DNA from: Qipengyuania qiaonensis | GTDB taxonomy: Bacteria > Pseudomonadota > Alphaproteobacteria > Sphingomonadales > Sphingomonadaceae | Direction: 5' to 3' | Length of the DNA stretch: 64,000 nucleotides | Assembly (NCBI RefSeq): GCF_019711515.1 | Contig: NZ_JAIGNO010000004.1 | Span: 186,001 to 250,000 of the forward strand | Part shown: positions 33,875-42,955 of the stretch, piece by piece | Position numbering within the stretch: position 1 is the first letter of the stretch | Layout of the letters: every line of letters begins with the position of its first letter | Program-made: the position numbers and the translations under genes | Notes under the pieces: model-generated | Seen by the model: the letters and a program-made list of their open reading frames with translations, nothing else | The model's database searches: none | What the model was told of the DNA's origin: nothing

Positions 33875-35215
33875 ATGCCCCGCCGGATCTGGGCGGTTGT
33901 GGCGATCAGTTTTGGCACAGCGCTATTCGTGCTCGATGGGAGCGTAGCCAATGTAGCGCTGCCGACCATCGGCCGCGAACTTGGCGTTTCGAACGGCGTG
34001 GTGACCAATGTAGTGACCGTTTACCAACTCGTGCTGGTGATGGCGCTGTTGCCCTTTTCCAGCATGGGCGACCGCATCGGGCATCGCACGCTTTACCAGA
34101 TCGGGCAGCTGATCTTCCTTGTTGCGTCGGCACTGACTTTTTTCGTCGAGGATTTTGCCATGCTGCTCGGCGTGCGCGCCTTTCAGGCGCTTGGGGCGGG
34201 AATGGCTCTGAGCGTTTCGGCGGCAATGCTGCGCGATATCTATCCTTCGAAGAGCCTGGGTAGTGGAATGGGGATCAACAGCGTGGTCGTTGCAAGCGCC
34301 GGGGCCATCGCGCCGACGCTGGGCGGGTTTCTGGTCGAGCATCTCGACTGGCGCTGGGTGTTCATCGTCGGCGCGCCGGCCGCTGCGCTGTCGTTGCTGG
34401 TCGGGCGCAGCCTACCAGATCCGGTGCGCCATCACGATCGCAAGCCCGAGCGGATCGGCGGGGCCTGGAATGCGCTGACCGTGCTGCTGCTGATCGGTGG
34501 GGTGCAATGGGCGACGCATGCCGAGAACTGGTGGCCGGGCACGGTGGCGACGGCGATGGGCGTTCTATCGCTCATTTTCCTTGTGCGTTACGAGCGGGCG
34601 CGCGCCAACCCGGTGCTGCCGATCGACCTGCTGGCGAGACCGGTACTCGGGCTCTCTGCGCTGGCGGCGGTAGCAGCATTCATGGCCAGCGGATCGCTGC
34701 TGATCGCGCTGCCCTTCCTGTTCGAGCAATCCTTCGGTTACCCGCCCGATCAGGTCGGCTTGCTGCTATTGCCGTTTCCGCTGACACTGCTGTTCGTCGC
34801 TCCGGCGGCGGGCTGGCTGTCGGACCGCGTGGATGCCACCAAGCTGGGGGTCGTGGGGATGACGCTGGCCATTGCCGGCCTCGTGCTGCTGATGCTGATG
34901 CCGGACAACCCAGGTGCTTTTCCGATCGCCTGGCGGCTGGCGCTGACCGCGCTGGGCTTCGGCCTCTTCATCGCTCCCAATTCGCGGCTGTTGATCGGTC
35001 AGGCTCCACGCGCTCGCTCGGCCGCCGCCGGAGGCATGCTCTCGACCTCGCGTTTGCTCGGCCAGACGCTGGGTGCGGCGCTGGTCGGCGTGTTGCTCGC
35101 TCAGGGGCTGGGACAAGGCCCGGCACCGATGATCGCCGCAATCGTGCTATGTGTCGTCGCTGTGGCCTGCGGCCTCGCGCGGTTCAATGCGGTGCGGCAA
35201 GAGCCTGCTACCTGA
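33875..35215 (+). CDS. MFS transporter, DHA2-type multidrug exporter
   Basis: A 446-residue membrane protein of about 12-14 helices. FVLDGSVANVALPTIGREL in the first helix and GDRIGHRTLYQIG between helices 2 and 3 are typical of the DHA2 (EmrB/QacA) drug:proton antiporters. ATG 33875 has GGAGGA about ten bases upstream and starts at the first helix; an in-frame ATG at 33806 gives a charged extension. Substrate unknown. A run of nine G (33740-33748) is in the leader. Its 3' end overlaps era tail to tail by eight bases. Confidence 0.88.
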   Translation: MPRRIWAVVAISFGTALFVLDGSVANVALPTIGRELGVSNGVVTNVVTVYQLVLVMALLPFSSMGDRIGHRTLYQIGQLIFLVASALTFFVEDFAMLLGVRAFQALGAGMALSVSAAMLRDIYPSKSLGSGMGINSVVVASAGAIAPTLGGFLVEHLDWRWVFIVGAPAAALSLLVGRSLPDPVRHHDRKPERIGGAWNALTVLLLIGGVQWATHAENWWPGTVATAMGVLSLIFLVRYERARANPVLPIDLLARPVLGLSALAAVAAFMASGSLLIALPFLFEQSFGYPPDQVGLLLLPFPLTLLFVAPAAGWLSDRVDATKLGVVGMTLAIAGLVLLMLMPDNPGAFPIAWRLALTALGFGLFIAPNSRLLIGQAPRARSAAAGGMLSTSRLLGQTLGAALVGVLLAQGLGQGPAPMIAAIVLCVVAVACGLARFNAVRQEPAT

Positions 35216-36104
35216 CCCAATCCAGCCCCATTTCCTCGAACATTTCCTTGTCCTCGCTCCACCTCTCGTCGGTCTTGACGTGCAGGAACAGGTGGACCTT
35301 CTGGCCCAGCAGTTCGCTCAATTCCTTGCGCGCGGCTTCGCCGATGGCCTTGATCTTCGACCCGCCCTTGCCGAGCACGATGGCGCGCTGGTTGTCGCGC
35401 ATCACCACGATCTGCTGGTGGATCTCAACGCTGCCATCGGGGCGCTGGATGTATTTTTCGGGCCGCACCGCGCTGTCATAGGGCAGTTCCTCGTGCAATT
35501 GGCGGTAGAGCTGCTCGCGGGTGATTTCGGTGGCCAGCAGACGCTCGCTCGCGTCGCTCACCTGATCCTCGGGATACATCCACGGACCTTCGGGCATCAT
35601 GCCCGCCAGCGCGGCTTTCATTTCCGGCACGCCATCGCCGGTCAGGGCAGAGACGAAATAGATTTCGGCGAAATCGACCTTGCTGCCGAGCTCCTGAGCA
35701 AGCGCAAGCAGCGGTTCCTTTTTCGCCACATCGACCTTGTTCAGCACCAGAATCTTGCGTTCGGGGCGCTGATCGAGCGCTTGAATGACAGGTTCCAGTT
35801 CGTGCCGACGCTGCTTGACCGGGTCGACCAGCAGCAACACCGCGTCGGCGGCCTCCGCGCCTTCCCACGCGGCGCTGACCATGGCGCGGTCGAGCCGACG
35901 CTTGGGCGCAAAGATGCCGGGGGTGTCGACCAGGATCATCTGGGTAGGGCCCTCCAGCGCGATACCCATCATGCGCGCACGGGTTGTCTGCGCCTTCGCG
36001 GAGGTGATCGCCACCTTCTGCCCGACGAGCTGGTTCACTAGGGTACTCTTGCCTGAATTGGGCGCGCCGAGGACGGCGACGACGCCGCATCTGGTATCCG
36101 TCAT
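35208..36104 (-). CDS. era: GTPase Era
   Basis: A 16S rRNA-binding GTPase for 30S assembly. The 298-residue protein has G1 GAPNSGKST at 13-21, G3 DTPG, G4 NKVD, and the C-terminal KH domain with VVMRDNQRAIVLGKGGSKIKAIG shared in parts by the family. Order lepB-rnc-era on the minus strand is the usual operon. A repeated hairpin lies between rnc and era. Confidence 0.97.
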   Translation of the reverse strand: MTDTRCGVVAVLGAPNSGKSTLVNQLVGQKVAITSAKAQTTRARMMGIALEGPTQMILVDTPGIFAPKRRLDRAMVSAAWEGAEAADAVLLLVDPVKQRRHELEPVIQALDQRPERKILVLNKVDVAKKEPLLALAQELGSKVDFAEIYFVSALTGDGVPEMKAALAGMMPEGPWMYPEDQVSDASERLLATEITREQLYRQLHEELPYDSAVRPEKYIQRPDGSVEIHQQIVVMRDNQRAIVLGKGGSKIKAIGEAARKELSELLGQKVHLFLHVKTDERWSEDKEMFEEMGLDWVR

Positions 36105-36126
36105 AGTCTCACCTGTTTGCGCACAG

Positions 36127-36200
36127 CCTTCGAAAGGCTCAGGCTGGGCGGATTCTGCCTAGCTTGGGACGGATACCGCTCACCCTGAGCTCGTCGAAGG
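36127..36200. repeat. Sphingomonad-type inverted repeat between rnc and era
   Basis: Two 25-base arms, CCTTCGA..GCTCAGG..GCGG and its reverse complement, with five mismatches, enclose a 24-base loop. The arm sequence resembles an interspersed extragenic repeat common in sphingomonads. It starts 22 bases before the era start codon and ends one base before the rnc stop. A structure forming in the lepB-rnc-era transcript is likely. Confidence 0.6.
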
Positions 36201-36201
36201 G

Positions 36202-36873
36202 TCACCCGTATTTCTCCATGAATTCCCGTGCCGCCTGCTTTTCGGCTTCCTGCTTGCTACCCGCGGTGCCTTCTGCCTCGCCGACCTTGTGAACTTTCAC
36301 CCGTACCGTGAACTTCGCTGCATGGTCGGGCCCGGAACGGTCGACCAGTTCATATTCGGGCGGGCGTCGCTGATTGCCGGCCGCCCATTCCTGAAGCGCG
36401 CTCTTGGGATGTTTGGACCTGCCGGCGCCGCCTTCGAGAGCAGGGCGCCACAGCTTAAGCACCAGCGTGCGCGCCGCTTCGAAACCATTGTCGAGGAATT
36501 GCGCGCCAAGCAGGGCTTCGATCACGTCGCCGAGGATATTGTCGCTGTCGCGCCCGCCATCGGCATTGGCCTGTTTGGAAATGCGCATATGCGGTGCCAG
36601 ACCGATGCCGCGCGCGACCTGCGCGCATGTCTCGCGACTGACCATGGCGTTGAGGCGCTGTGCCAGCTTGCCCTCGGGCGCACTGTCGTGAGCATAGAGC
36701 CAGTCGGCAATCGACAGGCCCAGCACCCGATCGCCGAGAAATTCCAGTCGTTCGTAATCCTGCTTCTCACCCATGCTGCCATGCGTGATCGCGGCGAACC
36801 ACAGTGCCTCGTCCTTTATCGTAAAGCCCGTACCGGTCAGCCAGTCCCGCGCTTCGGGTTTGAGCGCGCTCAT
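36202..36873 (-). CDS. rnc: Ribonuclease III
   Basis: Cleaves double-stranded RNA in rRNA and mRNA maturation. 223 residues: an N-terminal nuclease domain with ERLEFLGDRVLGLS at 41-54 (the catalytic acidic motif, with D-R in place of D-S) and DVIEALLGA, and a C-terminal dsRNA-binding domain. ATG 36873 overlaps the lepB stop by ATGA. The frame extends further upstream inside lepB without support. Confidence 0.97.
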   Translation of the reverse strand: MSALKPEARDWLTGTGFTIKDEALWFAAITHGSMGEKQDYERLEFLGDRVLGLSIADWLYAHDSAPEGKLAQRLNAMVSRETCAQVARGIGLAPHMRISKQANADGGRDSDNILGDVIEALLGAQFLDNGFEAARTLVLKLWRPALEGGAGRSKHPKSALQEWAAGNQRRPPEYELVDRSGPDHAAKFTVRVKVHKVGEAEGTAGSKQEAEKQAAREFMEKYG

Positions 36874-37766
36874 ATATCGCTTCCGATACGGTTCCAGCGT
36901 GCCGCGGTGAACCAGGTCCAGGGCAACAGCCATTCGGCGCTGCCATCGGTCGACCACAGCACCCGGCTGGCCCTGCCGACCAGCAGGTCCGCATCGACGA
37001 GACCTACGCCGCCATCGGGCACTGCCGGAAAACGGCTGTCGAGCGAATTGTCGCGATTGTCGCCCATCATGAACAGCTTGCCTTCGGGTACGACGACAGG
37101 ATCGGTATTGTCTGGATCGATGCGGATCGGAACGCCGCTGCTATCCCGCGCGATCCCGCCGGCACCATCGGTCAGGAAGCGCGGGCCGACATTGCCGAAG
37201 TCGATCGTCATGTAGCTTTTGCCCGAGGGCAGCGTTTCGCGGAATTGGCGATAGCGGCAGATCGTACCGTCCACGTCCTCGCCCCCGTCGCTGCGGCAAC
37301 CGGTATTCGCGCTCATCGGGATGTCGGCATAGCCCGCTTCCTGCTTTGCAAGCGGCTCGCCATTGAGGATAACGACTCCGTCCCGCACCGCCACGGTATC
37401 GCCCGGCAGGCCGATCACGCGCTTCACGTAATCGACGCCGGTCGCGGGGTGCTTGAAGATGGCGACATCGCCGCGCTCGGGCATATGCGCGAAGATACGC
37501 CCTTCGAATAGCGGCACCTCAGCCGGGAGCGAATATTTGGAGAAACCGTAAGGCCATTTCGCCGCGACCAGATAGTCGCCGTTGCGCAAATTGGGCAGCA
37601 TGCTTTCGCTGGGAATGGTGAAGGGCGAGAAGATGAAGCTGCGGAAGATCAGCACCGCAATCACTAGTTTGGCGACGAACCACAGGAAGCTGCCGAGCGA
37701 TTCCTTTTCTGCCGGTTCGGCGGCAGCGGTCTCCGGCGAATTCGTATCCAGCGTACGATCTGTCAT
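36870..37766 (-). CDS. lepB: Signal peptidase I
   Basis: Removes signal peptides at the inner membrane. 298 residues with one N-terminal membrane helix (about 27-46), catalytic serine in IPSESMLPNL (Ser55) and catalytic lysine in YVKRVIGLPGD (Lys115), then GDNRDNSLDSR. It is the first gene of lepB-rnc-era, divergent from pgi. Confidence 0.97.
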   Translation of the reverse strand: MTDRTLDTNSPETAAAEPAEKESLGSFLWFVAKLVIAVLIFRSFIFSPFTIPSESMLPNLRNGDYLVAAKWPYGFSKYSLPAEVPLFEGRIFAHMPERGDVAIFKHPATGVDYVKRVIGLPGDTVAVRDGVVILNGEPLAKQEAGYADIPMSANTGCRSDGGEDVDGTICRYRQFRETLPSGKSYMTIDFGNVGPRFLTDGAGGIARDSSGVPIRIDPDNTDPVVVPEGKLFMMGDNRDNSLDSRFPAVPDGGVGLVDADLLVGRASRVLWSTDGSAEWLLPWTWFTAARWNRIGSDI

Positions 37767-37835
37767 GCGGGGTTCTCAATCATCGTCGAAGTCCCTAGTC
37801 GCAGGAGCGCAGCCATTAAAGGATTTTTGCCCGCC

Positions 37836-39389
37836 ATGACCACAGCAGCCGAGCTCTGGACCCGCCTCGAAAACCTGCCGCGCCCGACGCTGGGCGAGCT
37901 GTTCAGCGCGGACCGCGACGGTGGCGAGGGTGCGGACGAGCCCGGCGGTGCCGATCGCGTGGCGATGCTTTCCGGTCGGATCGAGCTGGATGACGGCGGT
38001 ATCCTGTTCGACTGGTCGAAAACGCATCTCGACCGCGCGGCAATCGCGGCGTTCGAGGAACTTGCCGTGGCGATGGATTTTGCCGGTATGCGCGCCAAGC
38101 TATTCGGCGGCGAGGTGGTCAATCCGACCGAAGGTCGTGCCGCCGATCATGCCACGCTGCGCGGCACCGGCGATGAAGCCAAGGTGGAAGAGGCGATGGC
38201 GCTGATCGAACGTATGGGCATGCTGGTCGAGGCGATCCACCAGGGCGCTCTGGGCGAGGTCGAGCACCTGATCCATATCGGCATCGGCGGCAGCGCGCTG
38301 GGCCCGGCGCTCGGTGTCGATGCGCTGAGCCGCGACCTTTCCTATTGCGACGTCCACGTCGTCTCGAACATCGACGGCGTCGCACTCGAACAGGCCTTTG
38401 CCGCCTGCGATCCGGCCAAGACGCTGATCGCGGTCGCGAGCAAGACTTTTACCACCATCGAGACGATGACCAATGCCGAAAGCGCGCTGAAGTGGCTGCA
38501 CGACAATGGTGTATCCGACCCGGGAGGGCGCGTGATCGCATTGACCGCCAACCCGGAAGGCGCGGTCGAGTGGGGCGTCGACGAAACGCGCATCCTGCCA
38601 TTTCAGGAAAGCGTCGGCGGGCGCTATTCCATCTGGTCCTCGATCGGCTTTCCCATCGCCATGGCAGTGGGAATGGAAGACTTCCGCGCGTTCCTGGCGG
38701 GCGCGCGCGCCGTCGATGCGCATTTCCGCGATACCGACGGTGCAGCCAACCTCGTCCTGCGCGCGGCCTTCGCCGATCTCTACTACACGCGTGTGCGCGG
38801 TTGCCAGACGCGCGCCGTGTTCGCTTATGACGAGCGGCTCGGCCTGTTCCCCGACTATCTCCAACAGCTGGAGATGGAATCGAACGGCAAACGCGTCACC
38901 GCCGACATGCGACCGGTCGACGGACCGACAGCGCCGATCACCTGGGGCGGGGTCGGGACCGATGCGCAGCACGCTGTGTTCCAGCTGCTCCACCAGGGCA
39001 CGCATCTCGTGCCGGTCGATTTCATCGCCAGCATCGCGCCGGGCGACGATCTCGACCCCGCGCATCATCGCATTCTGCTGATGAACTGCTTCGCACAGGG
39101 AGCTGCACTGATGGCCGGCAAGGCGGGCGAGGATCCCGCGCGCAACTATCCCGGCGACCGTCCGAGCGCGACGATCCTGTGCGACGATCTCGACGCCGGG
39201 GCACTCGGTGCCCTCATCGCCTTCCACGAACATCGTACCTTCGCCAATGCCGTGTTGATGGGTATCAACCCCTTCGACCAGTTCGGCGTGGAACTCGGCA
39301 AGGCCATGGCCAAGGCAATCGAGAAAGGCGGCGAGGAATTCGACGCCAGTACGGATGCGTTGCTCAAGACGGCGGGTTTGGCGGGTTGA
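37836..39389 (+). CDS. pgi: Glucose-6-phosphate isomerase
   Basis: Interconverts glucose 6-phosphate and fructose 6-phosphate. 517 residues. HIGIGGSALGP near residue 150, ASKTFTTIETMTNA, and the late HAVFQLLHQGTHLVPVDF segment show the family. ATG 37836 follows AAAGGA; a TTG nine bases earlier is possible. The TGA overlaps the TTG start of the next gene (TTGA). Confidence 0.96.
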   Translation: MTTAAELWTRLENLPRPTLGELFSADRDGGEGADEPGGADRVAMLSGRIELDDGGILFDWSKTHLDRAAIAAFEELAVAMDFAGMRAKLFGGEVVNPTEGRAADHATLRGTGDEAKVEEAMALIERMGMLVEAIHQGALGEVEHLIHIGIGGSALGPALGVDALSRDLSYCDVHVVSNIDGVALEQAFAACDPAKTLIAVASKTFTTIETMTNAESALKWLHDNGVSDPGGRVIALTANPEGAVEWGVDETRILPFQESVGGRYSIWSSIGFPIAMAVGMEDFRAFLAGARAVDAHFRDTDGAANLVLRAAFADLYYTRVRGCQTRAVFAYDERLGLFPDYLQQLEMESNGKRVTADMRPVDGPTAPITWGGVGTDAQHAVFQLLHQGTHLVPVDFIASIAPGDDLDPAHHRILLMNCFAQGAALMAGKAGEDPARNYPGDRPSATILCDDLDAGALGALIAFHEHRTFANAVLMGINPFDQFGVELGKAMAKAIEKGGEEFDASTDALLKTAGLAG

Positions 39390-40258
39390 TCCATCTGCTC
39401 CGCGTCATACTCGCACTGCTGTTCTTGGGGACCGCGCCTCTCGCGGCGCAAGAGGAACAGCGAATTCTGTTCATCGGCAACAGCTTCACGCAGGGTGCGA
39501 ATTCCGCGGTGTTGCGCTATCGGCCCGACAGTGTGGCTGACCTGAACGACGAAGGGGTGGGCGGCATCCCCGCTCTGTTTGCGGAGTTTGGCAGGCAGGC
39601 CGGTTTCGATTGGGATGTGAGCCACGAATTGCAGGGCGGGACCACGCTAGGTTTCCATCGTCGCGAAAAAGGCCAGCTCATAGACCGGCTGTGGGACGTG
39701 GTGGTCATGCAGCAATATTCCGTGCTCGATCCCGACAAGCCGGCCGATTTAGCGGATACGCGCAAAGATGCGCCGGCGCTCGCCAAGATGTTTACCGCGG
39801 CCAATCCGGAAGTTCGCGTCCTGCTCATGTCGACCTGGAGCCGGGCGGATCAGATCTACCGGCCCGAAGGCCATTGGTACGGCAAGCCTGTAGGCCAGAT
39901 GGCCATCGACCTGCGGCGCGCGATCGATCTGGTCGCCCGCGAGGCGGACGACATCGACGGCGTAATCCCGGTCGGCGATGCGTGGAACCGCGCGATGCTG
40001 GCAGGGTTGGCCGATCCCAACCCTTATGACGGTCGCGATTACGGCAAAGTCGATCTGTGGAGCTACGACCACTACCACGCCAGCGCCGAAGGATCCTATC
40101 TCGAGGCTCTGGTGGTCTTCGCATGCGTCACCGGGTACGATGTACGCGACTTCGGCGCCAACGAACGTGCTGCGCATGAGTTGGGCATCGAGCCGAAGAT
40201 GGCAGTCGCCTTGCAGCAGATCGCGATGCAACAGATGGAGCAAGAGGCTACCCGCTGA
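39386..40258 (+). CDS. Secreted SGNH-like hydrolase
   Basis: A 290-residue protein with an N-terminal signal peptide (MIHLLRVILALLFLGTAPLA) cut around residue 21. It has an SGNH-type core: ILFIGNSFTQGANS (Ser33), and WDVVVMQQYSVLD. A late DLWSYDHYHASAEGSYL could supply the Asp/His pair of the active site. Substrates in this family are esters or glycans; not known here. The start TTG overlaps the pgi stop (TTGA), so it is probably in the pgi transcript. Confidence 0.75.
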   Translation: MIHLLRVILALLFLGTAPLAAQEEQRILFIGNSFTQGANSAVLRYRPDSVADLNDEGVGGIPALFAEFGRQAGFDWDVSHELQGGTTLGFHRREKGQLIDRLWDVVVMQQYSVLDPDKPADLADTRKDAPALAKMFTAANPEVRVLLMSTWSRADQIYRPEGHWYGKPVGQMAIDLRRAIDLVAREADDIDGVIPVGDAWNRAMLAGLADPNPYDGRDYGKVDLWSYDHYHASAEGSYLEALVVFACVTGYDVRDFGANERAAHELGIEPKMAVALQQIAMQQMEQEATR

Positions 40259-40313
40259 GAGTTGTCTATCGGATTGGGATGACTGACATTTCCTGACGTG
40301 GTAGACGATCGCC

Positions 40314-40997
40314 ATGAAACAGTGGTTTACCTACCGCTACCTCGACCTGCTCGGCTCTATCTACATCTACAACGAGCACCGCGGGTACACTGCTCTCGAC
40401 CGGGTGCTGGAAGCGGTCAGGGCCAAGCATCCCGAAGCGGTCGAACTGATCGCGGCGGTCGAAAAGCACCGGGCGGACGAGCGCAAGCACTATACAATGT
40501 TCAAGCGCTGGTTCGAACTGCGCGGCAAGATGCCGATCGCACTCGACCGCATGTTCGGCCATATCGACCGGTTCATCGAGATCACTTTCGGATGTACCAT
40601 CGACAGCCTCGACACCGACGAGATCATAGCGAGCGACGACCTGTTCGAACGCCTGTGCCGGGTAATCTCGCTGACCGAGAAGCGCGGATTGAAGCAGGTC
40701 GAAATCCTGCTCGACCATCCGCTGGTCAAGCAGGATAAGGCGCTTCACCGCATCTTCGAGGTCGTCCATGTCGACGAGCCCGACCACTTCCTGCCTTATG
40801 ACAAATGGCTTGCCGAAAATGCCCGGCGGATGCCCAACCGCCGCGAACGGTGGATCGACCGGCTGATCCATTCCGAACTGCTGTTCATCAAGCTGCCGCT
40901 GCTGTTCCTGTGGTTCGGCGCGCCGCGACTGACCGAATGGCGCGATGCGGGAGAGGACAATCCTCGGCCCGTTCCCAAGGTTCTGGCGTCCGCCTGA
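40314..40997 (+). CDS. Ferritin-like di-iron protein, function unknown
   Basis: A 227-residue all-helical protein with carboxylate/His motifs of a four-helix di-iron bundle: NEH at 20-22, EKHRADERKH at 50-59 and DEPDH at 154-158, so two ExxH motifs about 100 residues apart. The C-terminal 40 residues are more hydrophobic (LLFIKLPLLFLWFG) and might contact the membrane. I know no function. It follows the SGNH gene by 55 bases and precedes a GtrA gene. Confidence 0.65.
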   Translation: MKQWFTYRYLDLLGSIYIYNEHRGYTALDRVLEAVRAKHPEAVELIAAVEKHRADERKHYTMFKRWFELRGKMPIALDRMFGHIDRFIEITFGCTIDSLDTDEIIASDDLFERLCRVISLTEKRGLKQVEILLDHPLVKQDKALHRIFEVVHVDEPDHFLPYDKWLAENARRMPNRRERWIDRLIHSELLFIKLPLLFLWFGAPRLTEWRDAGEDNPRPVPKVLASA

Positions 40998-41014
40998 GCG
41001 CAATCGGTCCCGGC

Positions 41015-41419
41015 ATGTTTTCGCGTTTCTTCACGCGCCGTACGGGCGGCATGCTGGTCCGCAACACGGTTGTCAGCACCGGTGTGTTTCTTATGGGGCT
41101 GGGCGTATTGTGGCTACTGGTCGAGCGCGCCGGTGTCGATCCGGTGATCGCGACCGGTCTCAGCTTCATCATTGCGAACAGCGTTCATTACGTTTTCGGG
41201 CGGACGTGGATCTTCGCCGGTTCGGACCGCAAGTTGTCGACCGGCTATGCGCTGTTCCTCATCAATGCCGTTGTCGGCCTGGCAGTGACGGTTGGCCTTT
41301 TCTGGGTACTGACAGAGTTCACACCCATCAACTATCTCGTCGTGCGGGTGATCGTCTCGGTCTTCGCCGGGCTGGCGGTGTTCGCGCTGAACGCGACAGT
41401 GAATTTCCGGCAGGTATGA
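41015..41419 (+). CDS. GtrA family membrane protein
   Basis: A 134-residue protein with four membrane helices. VRNTVVSTGVFLMGLGVLWLL and FIIANSVHYVFGRTWIF fit the GtrA family, which helps flip polyprenyl-linked sugars or assists glycosyltransferases. It starts 17 bases after the ferritin-like gene, likely co-transcribed. A second GtrA domain is fused to the glycosyltransferase at 50745. Confidence 0.82.
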   Translation: MFSRFFTRRTGGMLVRNTVVSTGVFLMGLGVLWLLVERAGVDPVIATGLSFIIANSVHYVFGRTWIFAGSDRKLSTGYALFLINAVVGLAVTVGLFWVLTEFTPINYLVVRVIVSVFAGLAVFALNATVNFRQV

Positions 41420-41425
41420 TGCGCT

Positions 41426-42666
41426 TCAGACCAGCGCGAAATACATGACCGCCAGCGCACCCATCACTACGACGCCCGCAAGGCTCAGCACCTTCATCGC
41501 TGGGCTGGGACGCGCCTTCTCGGGCATCTCGCAGCGGGTAACCACAAGATAGTTCAGCAGCGCGAGCAGCGGCGCGACGAGGAAGGTGGCCGAGGTCACG
41601 AAGTCGAGAAAGGCCGTAAACTCGCGCATCATCGTGAACAGCGCGACCACCGCCAGTACGGCGAGGATCAGGGTGCTGCCGACATATTGCGCGCGGGTAC
41701 CGGTCTCCTGCTCTGCTCCGCGCAATACCTGGATGGCAGCGGGCAGGGAGCGGGCATAGGCGTCGATCGCGGCGATTACGGTGGTCAGCATCACCGAGAG
41801 CGCGGCGATGGCGGCGAGTGCAGCAGCAGCGGGCCGAGCGCCTCGCGGTAGAGATCTATCAACTGGCCGGCGAAACCCGGCGCATCGGGCAGCGGCGCGA
41901 TCTGTTGTGCGTGCATCACGCCGGCGCCCATGATGCAGAAACATACCGCCATCAGCGTGGTCATGACATAGGGCCACAGGAAGCTCTTGCGCGCCTCGGC
42001 CAGCGAGGGGTGCGCATCTTCCGGAAGCGTGCGGTCGGCTTCGACCTTCCATAGCGACAGTGCCACGGAAACATCGACCGGATTGGGCATGAAGCCCGCC
42101 AGCGCGACGATGAACAATAGGGCGGTAGTCTGGCCGGCCCATGACAGATCGCCGAGCGTGTCCCACTCGACACGCGGCAGAACCATCACAGTCGTGATGA
42201 CGGTCGCGATCACGAGAAAGGCCAACAAAACCCCGTTTACACGGTCGAGCAGGCGATATCCGCCCAAAAGCAGCAGCAGCGAGGAGACGGCAATGACCAG
42301 CGACGCCATTACCGGGATCGACAGTGTCGGACCGAATATCGTCGCGAAGATTCCCGCCGTTGCCGCGCCCAGTGCCGCCCAGACGATCGGCACCAGCGGG
42401 ATAACGGCGATCAGGAACAGCCACACGGCCCACGCGCCGAGTTCGCGATAACCCGACAGCAGGGAGCGCCGCCGGACATGCGCATAATCCACTCCGAACC
42501 GATAGGCCGGATATTTGAGCAGATTGGCGAGCAGGATCACCGCCAGCAGTGCGACACCGAACATCGCCCCCGCACGCGTCGACTGGACCAGATGCGATGT
42601 GCCGATGGCGGCCCCGGTAAAAATCAGGCCGGGGCCGGCTAGGCGGCGCATGATTTCGTTCTTCAC
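41426..42666 (-). pseudogene. Nramp-family metal transporter, frameshifted
   Basis: A membrane transporter of about 413 residues split over two frames. The N-terminal 270 or so residues (GPGLIFTGAAIGTSHLVQST, MPNPVDVSVALSLWK) read in one frame from 42666. The C-terminal part (ALAAIAALSVMLTTVIAAIDAYARS onward) reads in another frame to 41426. The break is at a CAG repeat (41820-41830), equivalent to loss of one base. The metal-binding DPGN and MPH of classical Nramp are not present, so it belongs to a divergent branch. A sequencing error is the main alternative. Confidence 0.75.
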
Positions 42667-42955
42667 CGGCCGCTTTCCCTAGGATTCATAGGCTGCGGCG
42701 TGCCCCCAAGCCAATAGTCGTGCAAGCGAAATGATCGAACGTGCAGGCGAAAGAAATTGACTTTTTGCACTGCAACATCCATTTTCAGCGTATCGAAGCG
42801 CGCTAGCCAGCGTGAAGCGGCGATGTGGAAACATCCATCGCCCCGGCCGCGCCTCGGTCCAGTTTTCTCAAACTTCCCTGTTCACGCGGGCGGTTTCAAA
42901 CCCCGCGACCGCGCGACGAATCCGTCTGCGCGCCGCATATTCGATGCGAGTAATC

